A program made the position numbers and the translations under genes. A stretch of DNA of 64,000 nt from Phytophthora hibernalis. Its lineage: Eukaryota > Oomycota > Peronosporomycetes > Peronosporales > Peronosporaceae. Positions 55,386 through 64,000 of this stretch are shown here, piece after piece. Location: the NCBI GenBank assembly GCA_012656075.1, contig JAAKBF010000171.1, positions 310,001 to 374,000 of the forward strand, in the 5' to 3' direction. Each line of letters opens with the position of its first letter. The stretch's first letter is position 1. The notes below the pieces were generated by a model that was given only the letters and a program-made list of their open reading frames with translations, had not been told where the DNA came from and ran no database searches.

Positions 55386-55567
55386 CCAAAGACACTCTTG
55401 ACACTGTTGAAGTGATGGCAGACAAATCTCACACTGTTGGTGTGACGGAGGAAAAATATCACACTGTCGAGGTGACGGAGGCCAAATCACACACTGTCGA
55501 GGTGACGGAAGACAAATCGCAAACTGTCGAAGCGACAGAAGACAAGAGTTATGAAGTCGAAGCGCGT
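55371..55567 (+). repeat. 30-bp tandem repeats encoding TVEVTEDKSH-type units
   Basis: Six to seven degenerate 30-bp units (ACTGTCGAGGTGACGGAGGA and similar) encode ten-residue repeats such as TVEVTEAKSH. They lie between the SWIM finger and the protease domain. The encoded linker is acidic/basic and hydrophilic. The frame continuing from SNSVEVTKD fits the SWIM protein if one base is adjusted near 55370. Confidence 0.85.
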
Positions 55568-55778
55568 GATGATGAAAGGATCGTTTTGGACGGAAATCCT
55601 CTCTATTCAATCCAAAACTGCCAATGAAGCGCCAAACGCTCCAGTGATGACACCGCGTTCTTCGTTTCTAAAAGTTCAAAAGCAGGGGACGCCCTGCCGT
55701 GAGAAAGGGTCAGAAACGAGAGCAGAAAAAACGAATGGCAGTCTCCAAAACGAAGCCAAATAACTGGTACAGGGTACA

Positions 55779-56815
55779 TTGTTGCCTGCGACAACACTGA
55801 TGAATGTCTCTAGGGTTCTCAAGTCGTCATGTCGGCATACGATTTTTATCGAATTTTGCAGTGAAGATAGTGGGGCCGAGGAAGCAAGCGCCAAGTTGGT
55901 TGCATCTCACGAATGTAGTAACGGTGTTAAGTTCATTTTTCCAGACAAGTTCGTACGCAAATGTTTGCGGACGGTGGAAGAATTCCACAAATCGATCACA
56001 GATTCTAAAGAACGTGTTGATATTCGGGTATCAAAAGTTGGAACGTTCAGCGAGCGCCAGCCCCAGACTATGGCAGAGTACTACAAAGTGATGAACAAGT
56101 TGTCTGAAGTATCAGAAACAGTGGAGTGGATGCAAGCTACGTCTCTTAAACGCTTAGGGGTTCCACAAGGTCTAAACGAATATGCCGAACTGAGCGAGGA
56201 GAATGCAGCTACTGCGATCCAACAGATTATACTGCCCCTGTCTAGGCCATCGCCATTTGGTGCGATAACGAATGTGGCACTGCTGCTATTTCGACAGGAC
56301 TTGTGGATAAATGATGACTGCATCATGCATGCAATGACTTCAATGCAGGAGGAACTCGGCCAGAGGATTGGTTTAATATCTCCGACATTTATGGGCACAA
56401 GTGATGCGGCGGACAGACACATGATCATCCAGAAGTCTCAGCCATTCCATGAGCGAAGCGACTTTGTGCTTCTGCCATTACATGTCCAAGGTAATCATTG
56501 GTGCGGAGCAGTATTTGACCTCAAAGCTACACCTGGAACGATCACATTATTTGACCCACAACAAAAGAAGAAGCAAATAGACGCATGCGAAGCGATCGTG
56601 GAGCAATTGTTCCCAGAAATGGTGAGCAAGATGGAGATCAAATACGAAAAAGACTGAAGCAAGCAGACGCCGTGCGCTGCGGCCCGCTCGTGTTGCACTT
56701 CTTTGAGTGCACTATACGCGGCATCACGTTAGAGACGTCCACCATGTCACCGACGCTCTTACGATACATCCGGCTTAGGTACTTGTTGAAGTCCTTGCAT
56801 GTGTTAGTAGGAAGC
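55779..56815 (+). pseudogene. Ulp1-like (C48) cysteine protease domain downstream of MULE
   Basis: A 292-codon frame has FRQDLWINDDCIMHAMTSM (the family's W-L/I-x-D-x-x-I segment), then VQGNHWCGAVFDL (catalytic His) and TITLFDPQQKKK (Asp). The remaining part QADAVRCGPLVLHFFE, with the expected Gln and catalytic Cys, is in another frame from about 56655. C48 proteases remove SUMO or related tags. Their association with Mutator-like elements is known in plants. Here the domain lies directly after the SWIM protein and its repeats on the same strand, so it was probably part of the same transposon or even the same protein. The frame change before the Cys box inactivates it. Confidence 0.72.
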
Positions 56816-57743
56816 TAGTCTAAGTAATGAACTTTTTCATCGCTAACACTTCATTTGTAATAGTACCCCGAGCATCGCCTCCGACGCGTTTTGCTCGAAG
56901 TGCTCAACGCTGTAGCTGGAACGTATCGCCCTCTTGCTACCGAATGCACACATCACGATGTCACGGATTCCACGCTTCACGCGAAAACCACAGAGTCAAT
57001 CTTACACTCGAGCAACATGCCGAAATCTTACGACAGTAGAAACGACATTCAAGGCACATTCACGTTTGCGCAACCACGCACGACTGGACGCCGACCGCAT
57101 CAAATGTCTAAATTCTCTGAAAGTTTTGAAATCTATCCCCGTATTTTATTCAGGTTGTGACCCTTGTGTGCCTTTTGTGGCTTTGTACTAGGAAGCCTTA
57201 TTGCGGGTGGCCGAACCGGTGACTTCAATACGCACTTAAGTACGAAGGCACCCTTCAGTGTGTGCCTTTAACAACGATCTTATTTTATAACATGTAAGTC
57301 ACTCATATTATTATTTTTGCCCAAAGGTGCAATACAGATAACCTCGCGCTCAGCAAAAGCTTCTATTCGGCCTTCGTTCAGCTGATGAATACCAACATCG
57401 TCGTATATAGTAAGCAGTGTTATATGCACAAGCATCTAGAGTGTGTGTACCGGTAAGGCACGATGAAGCGCCATAAACCTATAAACAAGAAAACCTACGG
57501 TGGCGATGAAGCGATGAGATCTGGTAAGACATGCAAAAGAAACCTGTTATAAACAACTGCTTCCGCCACACCGGGGATTATCTTGAATAACGTCGACGGG
57601 GCGAGAGCTCATTGCGCACACATCTTGCTGCATTTATATTCTGAAATATGGAGACTTTCGATAATACATATCCCTTCGAAATCATCAGAGTGGTACCGCC
57701 GTCAGAAGTGAGGGCGAAATCTGTATTTATATTTTCATTTAAT

Positions 57744-57774
57744 ATGATTCCGTTAATAATTTTAACGGAATCAT
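57744..57774. repeat. 13-bp perfect hairpin
   Basis: ATGATTCCGTTAA and TTAACGGAATCAT separated by a five-base loop. No associated gene; too short to call an element. Confidence 0.6.
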
Positions 57775-60242
57775 GAGTGCCACATGAGTGTCAAGAATGC
57801 CACTTTGAGCTACAAGTCGTCGATTGAGTGCATCGCTCAGTTCAGTTGCACCTGATCGCATCACCAACGCTCTACAATGCTTCGTCAATACCGTCGCCAA
57901 TACTAGCGCAAGAAGCTCGAAATACGCAGCACATCGATGGCCTTCAGGGGCGTGGTTGCTCATGTGACTGTGGTATTTGTTTTTATTCAGGCACAATGTA
58001 TCTCTTGACGCCGATTTCAGTGGAAACGTCAATCGTAATGTCTTGGACGCCTTGTATTAACACTTTTACGGCTTCCATCACAGCCAACAGGAGTTGTTGA
58101 CGCTCATTATCTGCTAGCGCTGCGTACATATTTGTCGAGAATGCCGACGCCGCTCAAATCACTATTTCTGCTTTCACCTCTCTCATTATTGGCTCACCTC
58201 CGTTGCCGCTATTTTCAACCTAATTTTTCTGTTTAGTTTAGGTCACTAAACGACCGGTGTTATCCGAAAATGTGACCGTCTTCCTTTGCAGCTCTGGGAA
58301 ACAGCGCTTAATCAAGTTGATGAAATCGTTGCCCATAAATAAGCAAAGCCATCACGGGGAAATTGAGTGCTCGCGCCTTTTTTAGTCTGCATCTCGTATC
58401 GGTCTTTATATCGTTACATCAGACAGTTGCAAATGTCGTGCATAGAATTCCATCCTGTCTTTATGTATTCGAGCAAAGTTCCAAGGAACGTGCTGACTGA
58501 CTCATGCGTACGTGTAAAAATAATCTCGAATCTGAGCGTTGAACGGACGGAAGTCGACGATGCAATCGAGCACCTTAAAGAAAGCTCCGACAACTAAGTA
58601 AAGTTGGTGACTATTGCACCTGTTGGCTGCAATGGCAGTCCTTCCAACCATTGCTCTTTCTGCTCAGATTCGAATCACAAATCTTTTACGGTAGCCAAGC
58701 AGGGTGGAAGTCTTCCCAAATTTTTAGGTAAAAACCAACTACAGCAACGGACAGAATGCAACTGCCGCCAGACAAACTGCCAGTGTATCGTAGACGATGA
58801 CTCGCCTGGAAAAATCTGATTCCGTGTTCTATTTGTTACACTACAGATTTGGTGTTGGCCAATCAAATGTAATTATTATCTTTTAGGAAAAGATACAAAC
58901 AAATCTCAAATTATTTCTAATTCGGCAAATCTTGCTTCTTAACATGTCAGCCAGTAACATATCTCTTTTGGGGCAGCCGTTTCGACACAGTCATTCTTGA
59001 TCCAAACCTAATCGTTTTTGATCATCAGATCTTCAACAAGTGCTGACATTTACATTATGTCCGTTGCTGTACCGAGAATGCTGGTAAGAGCATCAATAAC
59101 ATGTTCAGCATAGTTGGCAACAATATGTGCTCTCGCACCAGTAGGGATTGCAATAAAGTGTAAATTGTACAGTTGGCGTTTACACTCAAACACCAAGCGT
59201 ACATCAATGTAGCATTTCGAACCATTCATAGCACCCTACACAAGAATTAAAAGGCACCTGGCAATTTACTCGTAATGCCGCGAAGATGATTACAACAACA
59301 TAGCGAGCTGCTCGAGCTCCGAGCTTCTCGGTAACATTTCTTAGGTTTCCGTTTGAGTAGGTCTCACTCAGAATGGTGAACAAGTCCACGACCGCTCAAA
59401 AGCGGGGCACATCTGTTATGCAGCGAATTATTATTTCAAATTAGAGTCTTCTCAGCATATAAGCTTTCAGTAAATATATCATTTCGAGAGCGCCTTTTCT
59501 CGGATCCAGAGATTGTTGGTGCCATTGTCCTATGTTCCAGACCATGATAGTTTTGTGTCATTGTTCCAAGAAGCATTGTTTCCGGTTTCGGTGGCTCGCT
59601 GAGAGAAATGATTGTAAAGGGTGCAGACTTTCGTGGCGCATCACGATGCTATCTTTGCAAAATAATGAAAATATCGCGGCTTTTGAGCTTGGTTTCCGCG
59701 TTTTCCGTTAAGGATTAGATCCATCTCCTACATCGATGCCGTCTTCCCTTCTCGATTGAACTGCTCGCAAAATCAACACATTACTTGCTCCATCTATCCG
59801 GAAGTAGCGGCAACGACTGCGTGAATACCTTGTGTTATTGGATAGTGGTCGGCCCAGTTGTACCTGGACTCTGCATTATCTGTCTTCTTCGTGTGTATGC
59901 AATCATATCATTGACGCTACGCTGTCTGCCTGTGTCGGGACGTGCCGCGTCTCCGCCGGGCTGTCCCCTTTCCTGTGTCTGTGAACGAGAAGTGATGAGT
60001 GTGGCTCTGTTAGAGACACAAGAGCTACCTGGGCTTCGTCTTCCGGGCGCAGGCATCTAGTCTGTCTTTGAACGAACCCATTTCTATTTTTAAGGCACTT
60101 CCTGAAACTCCGAATGTGGCATTTCGTAGTTTTTCCCAACCGAATGCCACATCGAGAGCACCCTAGCCATGCCGCGTGAGAAAACGTTAGAATCACTTGA
60201 ACCAATCAGACTGTTGAGGATTGATTGATGTGTATTGAATCA

Positions 60243-60301
60243 ACGCTCGTACTTCAACTTTGAGATTAATACATTTGATCTCAAAGTTGAAGTACGAGCG
60301 T
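60243..60301. repeat. 24-bp perfect inverted repeat
   Basis: ACGCTCGTACTTCAACTTTG... and its exact complement flank an 11-base loop. Stem length and perfection exceed chance expectation. No coding frame spans it. It may be the tip of a fold-back element or a recent inverted duplication. Confidence 0.75.
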
Positions 60302-60644
60302 GGGTTGTTTATCCCATGAAGGCACTGTGTGCTGGAGGTTTTCCCACGTGGTGGGGCTGTCCAATGACAGAGGTTGACCACCACATCCGGCAGTTAGAAA
60401 GAAGGACTACCAGAAAACAGGAGAGAACTAACAGGAGCTTTGAGCTCATTCCGAAAACAAACACCGACTGCTTAACAGGTAGCTTTTGCTGCTTGGCTCG
60501 CTAATCTACTTGTTTCTTGAGCTATCACCTCTGCTAGCGACACAAGGCCGCTTCAGGTTATGAGTCCAATCTCAACGTGGAGAAGTTCAGTGTTTACATT
60601 TCGAACACGGATAGCAGAACCAGAAGATATCGAGAAGATACCTG

Positions 60645-61495
60645 TTGGAACAGCAGACTGAGCCGCGACGGACAGCTGTAGAAGACAATGAGCATGGAAA
60701 AGAAAACGAGACGAAGGAGTATAAGGGGTCTATACCACCTTTTGATGGAAAAGACTTCGAAGTGTGGTTAGAGCGAGTGAAATTGAAGCTGCAACGAAAG
60801 CAATTGTGGAAATATTGCGAGGAAAGACGTCTCGGAGCCAGAGGAGAGCAAACAATCCGATCATGATGACTGGGTGAAAGAGAACTCACGAACAAAGGAA
60901 ATCCTGAACGAAGCCATGACAAACCAAATTTTGAAGACCGTGAAGTACGAGTCAACACCGTACAGAGTCATGGATCGTTTGAAGAGACGGTTTATGGGGA
61001 AGACATACCTGAAGTACGCTGAGGAGAGAACGAGACTAAGCCGACTTCGTCTACATCCCAAGGGCAACATGTCTGATCATTTATGTGAGATGCGAAGAAT
61101 CATGGAGACAATTTCAGTAGTCGGCCGGCCTGTAGACGAATATGCAAAATCTGAATTTTTGATCGGTTCATTGCCGCGAGAGTACGATAACGTCGTACAT
61201 ACTTTTCTTACAAGCCACACTCCGCAGAACCCCACGACCCTCCAAACTATGAGCAACTAGACCAAGCACTTGAGATGGTATATGATCACTCGCAAGACCG
61301 GAAAGCAAAAGGAAGTAAGGAGATGATGAAAAGAAGGCCCTCTACACTGGAGGAGGCGGAGGACGAGGTCGAGGCCGTGGTCGCGGAGGATCGTACGCTG
61401 GTAGAGGTCGCGGAGGTGGACACAGTGCAGGTGAACAAAAGCGTGGTGGATGCTTCCATTGCCACGAGCAAGACCATCAAGTAGGAGACTGTCCT
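60645..61495 (+). pseudogene. copia Gag (UBN2-type) with zinc knuckle
   Basis: The N-terminus IPPFDGKDFEVWLERVKLKL is a copia-Gag signature. A frame change near 60865 leads to the UBN2 region (YRVMDRLKRRFMGKTYLKYA, LCEMRRIMETISVVGRPVDE and FLIGSLPREYDNVVHTF). A stop at about 61258 precedes YDHSQDRKAKGSKEMM. The zinc knuckle CFHCHEQDHQVGDC lies at 61451-61492 in a further frame. Gag packages the element RNA. Confidence 0.8.
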
Positions 61496-61669
61496 CATCT
61501 GGGACAACGTTCCCCGAGCAATGAGCAAAGTGATGGTCCTGCTCCAAAGCGCACAAAACAAAGTGGTGGAGGAAAAAGTGCACAGTATGGTGGAAAAGCC
61601 AATGAAAGTGATGACAGTGCGTACGTTGTCTTGCAAGTGATGATGATGAAGAAGGAGGTTATACGATAA

Positions 61670-61925
61670 ATGATATTTGGATTCGGGTGCATCCAGCCAT
61701 ATCACAAACCAAATGACAGACTTTGTGGCGTTTACGCCTTTGAGTGCTCGTGTACGCGTTGGAGGAAAGAATTTTCTGAGTGTTGAAGGCATCAGAACTT
61801 TCCAAAAGGAATTGAACACTTCTCGAGGTAGACGAACGATTACACTGCGTGGAGTGAGATATTCGCCCGAGTTGCAATGCAGTTTGTACTCGCCAATTGA
61901 ACACTTCGGTGCCAGTATGTGACCC
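61670..61925 (+). pseudogene. copia aspartic protease
   Basis: MDSGASSHITNQMTDFVAF carries the DSGA active site, where copia elements have W-x-x-DSGAS. ARVRVGGKNFLSVEGI and LRGVRYSPELQCSLYS follow in the usual order. The frame ends at a stop near 61920. Confidence 0.8.
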
Positions 61926-62157
61926 TGTCAAGGTTCACTTCGATGAAAGCGACTACGCTGATGTTATTGTGCAATCTGATTCAACCCGGGCTCATGTCGA
62001 TGATACCAGTTTGTAATGTTTGGAACTGGAAAGCCCTCGAGATTCGGCAATGGTGGCGCTGCCGGTTCAAGTGTGCAGTTTGGATCTCTGGCATATGCGG
62101 TAGGGGCATCCTGGTAAGAATGCGTTTGACTCGCTGTCAAGTCATGATCAATGACCA

Positions 62158-63180
62158 TTGACGCACAAGAAGATGCGCTTCTCTGAGACATTCAGTTGCG
62201 AGACTTGTGTGAAAGGAAATATGTCAAGACGCAGTTTCAAATCACAGCGCTTCACCACTCGTGAGTGCTTGGTAGGTGAAAAAGTTCACGTTGATGCATG
62301 GGGCCGTACGCAGAACCTTCTTTTGGAGATAAGAGATATTTTGTGGTGTTTGTTGACGACGCAAGCCATTTTGTCACGCTGTACTTGGTCGAGAATCGCT
62401 CAGAAGTATATGAAAAGTTTGAAGACTACTATGAGCGGGTCAAAACGCGGTTGCACGTGAGAATGAAAGCATTGAGATCTGATAATGCGAAGGAGTTTAA
62501 ACACCTTCGAATCACGTTTGAGTCGAAAAATGAAATTTTTATTTCGACAGCAGCATTAATCACACCCCAGAACAAAATGGAGTCGCCGAGCGTATGATTC
62601 GCACCATCACTGAGAAAATGAGGTGCATGTTAGTTTATTTTGATGTGCCGGAAGCTATGTGGGGTGAAGCAGCATCGACAGCTGCATACTGCGTAAATAT
62701 TACTCCGAGTTCAGCAAGGGGGTGGAGGTACCGTACTCTGTATGGTATCGACAGACACCAGCGTACGAAGAGTTGCGGAGTTTTGGCTGTGCCGCTCTTG
62801 CATACGTGGATAAAGCCGAGAGAAAAAGATGGAAGCCAAGGCAAGAGATGCTGTCTTTGTTGGATACTCTCGAGAGAAATGTGGCTATCGCCTGCTGAAT
62901 AGCAAAACAAACAAAGCATTCTTCAGTCACACTGTTGTTTTCTACGAGACATGGCATGGTCGCGTCTTGGTTGGATCGAATTCTCCTGGAATAACGAGTG
63001 AGGTGTCTGTCAATGACTACCTTGGAGGAGATGGTGCCGACCGAGACGATGTGGAGCCCATACTCGATGATATTTGTGACAGTGAAAATGGTGGGCCAAC
63101 AACAGTGGTGATGAAGAAGAAAGTGAGCGTGATTGTCGTACATGTGGGGCCGATGACACGGAGTTCTACGGCCACAACCA
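62158..63180 (+). pseudogene. copia integrase
   Basis: The GAG-pre-integrase end (FSCETCVKGNMSRRSF) is followed by the core: DKRYFVVFVDDASHFVTLYL, RMKALRSDNAKEFKHL (second acidic) and NGVAERMIRTITEKMRCMLV (Glu helix, in another frame). A C-terminal region with KARDAVFVGYSREKCGYRLL and KAFFSHTVVFYETW completes it. Frame changes occur at about 62310, 62590 and 62830. The reading fades at about 63180. Confidence 0.82.
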
Positions 63181-63184
63181 CCAC

Positions 63185-64000
63185 GTGTCTGAAGAAGTAT
63201 TCCGTTCGTATCCGAGCATCCGCACGGTTCCAGATGATTCCCCGCTAATGAACAACGTGGAGCTACTCGTGAATTATGGAAGCGAAGCGAGCACGATCTA
63301 CGACTACATCCGTGACAACTCTATTCACCGAGTGAAGATGCGGGACGTTTACAATCTCGTGACGCGTATCAAAGCAGTATGTCCGTGTATAGTGCTTGCA
63401 TCAACTTAGCCATGTGTCGACTAATCTAATGTACGCGTTTGATAGTGTAGGTGACAATCTTTCCGACCACGATCAAGTGGCTGAACTTCTTGTCAACTTC
63501 AACCTGCTTGCAGAAGGAAATGTGTCGACGGTGAGTGAAAACTCACGAGGACAAATCGCCGTCATATCCATCAGTTCGCAGCACATGCGGAAGCTGTACC
63601 ACAGATTCCCAGAGCTGTTGCTAATCGACTGCACTCACAAGACCATGACCATGTATTGAATGGTTGTATTGACCATGTCCTGGCATGTATAATTAACCAG
63701 CTATGTATGTTTATGGTCATGGACCAGTTTGGGAAAGGTCAACCAGTGCAGCATTCGGTCATTGAGCTCAACGCAGACTGGCATATGATGAAGACGGTAG
63801 AGCATTTCCAGGCCGTTAATGCTTGGGAGGCTACGAAAGTCATCGTCGTAGACAAGGACCTGAAGGACATCGAAGTGTTGACGCGAATGTTTCCCGACGC
63901 CCGCATCTTATTTTGTCACTTCCGCGTGATCGAGTGGCTTGCTTCTGCTGTTCGTGATGACAAAAAATTTGGCACATATCCTAGTGAAGTGCTAAACAGA
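63185..64000 (+). pseudogene. MULE transposase (element 3), runs off the window
   Basis: The N-terminal region IYDYIRDNSIHRVKMRDVYN is followed by a probable intron, then LAEGNVSTVSENSRGQIAVI and YHRFPELLLIDCTHKT (first Asp). About 45 extra bases with a stop follow, then MFMVMDQFGKGQPVQHSVIE, ATKVIVVDKDLKDIEVLTRM (second Asp) and ARILFCHFRVIEWLASAV (FH box). The protein is a relative of element 2 at 53.4 kb. The insertion after the first Asp and the stop at about 63658 suggest inactivity. The C-terminus, including any SWIM finger, lies beyond position 64000. Confidence 0.78.

Larger units (their letters stand above)
56816..60644. other. Gene-poor stretch
   Basis: Almost 4 kb without a recognisable gene. 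Two hairpins are listed separately. A frame at 58604-58819 has a mildly Cys-rich composition (NHCSFCSDSNHKSF, CNCRQTNCQC), and a minus-strand frame at about 57740-58030 is weakly protein-like. Neither matches a family I know. Confidence 0.4.
60645..63180 (+). mobile_element. Ty1/copia retrotransposon without RT
   Basis: Gag, protease and integrase domains occur in copia order, and the region then ends where a MULE begins. No reverse transcriptase or RNase H follows, so the element is truncated at its 3' side. No LTR was identified. Confidence 0.82.

Noticed and set aside
55371..55567. CRISPR-like array
   Set aside because: The repeats are contiguous, without spacers, and encode protein repeats in a eukaryotic transposon.
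55356..55610. Minus-strand repeat ORF with LPSPRQC-type units
   Set aside because: It is the complement of the 30-bp tandem repeats, whose plus-strand frame joins the SWIM protein.
58604..58819. Small Cys-rich protein as a possible secreted effector or zinc protein
   Set aside because: No signal peptide, no recognised Cys spacing, and surrounded by non-coding sequence.
1..64000. RXLR or Crinkler effector genes
   Set aside because: I looked for signal peptides followed by RXLR-EER or LFLAK-type motifs and found none that were convincing.

Overview
The window looks like a repeat-rich segment of an oomycete nuclear genome (Peronosporales, Phytophthora-like). This is inferred from several things seen together: short GT-AG introns of about 55-120 nt; an MLO-like membrane protein with C-terminal EF hands; a secreted trypsin-like protease, a papain-like protease and a laccase; matches to the oomycete initiator/FPR promoter element upstream of some of these genes; and transposon families familiar from oomycetes (Ty3/gypsy, Ty1/copia, piggyBac-like, MULE/SWIM, Tc1-like, pogo-like, tyrosine-recombinase retroelements). 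I ran no database search, so family names come from motifs I recognise.

Layout. 1-20.3 kb is nested dead transposons: an RNase H fragment; a nuclear copy of mitochondrial DNA with an intact-looking tRNA-Phe and a decayed nad2 (about 1.87-3.01 kb); a copia integrase fragment; the 5' two-thirds of a gypsy element (4.25-7.46 kb, +); a 5'-truncated piggyBac-like copy (+) between two 236-bp direct repeats; a MULE remnant (-); the 3' part of a gypsy pol (15.65-16.76 kb, -); and a longer, near-identical inverted piggyBac-like copy (-). The two gypsy parts stop and resume within a few codons of the same zinc-domain position and lie in opposite orientations. The simplest reading is one gypsy copy split by a piggyBac-like insertion and then separated by an inversion between the two inverted piggyBac copies.

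20.6-36.2 kb is a host gene island: SDR oxidoreductase (+), then on the minus strand a secreted trypsin-like protease, an MLO-like/EF-hand protein, a papain-like protease, a large IQ-motif Cys-rich protein, SUMO E1 subunit AOS1 and a laccase. Only AOS1 and laccase read cleanly. The others each have one or more frame breaks, some next to homopolymers, so sequencing indels and true pseudogenes cannot be separated here.

36.2-53.3 kb is MITEs, a fold-back element, an unrecognised gene, and two copies of what may be a two-gene DNA transposon: a Tc1-like DD34E transposase convergent with a gene for a conserved protein of unknown function, in mirror-image order at 41.4-43.9 kb and 48.2-50.3 kb. Between them are a pair of inverted 155-bp MITEs and a pogo-like transposase. 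A retroelement with RT-RNase H-tyrosine recombinase order follows (51.65-53.25 kb, -).

53.4-64 kb holds a MULE transposase with a SWIM zinc finger, 10-residue tandem repeats and a Ulp1-like (C48) protease domain downstream; a gene-poor stretch with hairpins; a copia element without RT; and the start of a further MULE running off the window. The transposons here are nearly all inactive by sequence. The gene island carries housekeeping (AOS1) and secreted or membrane functions. I see no operon-like organisation, CRISPR or prokaryotic feature.
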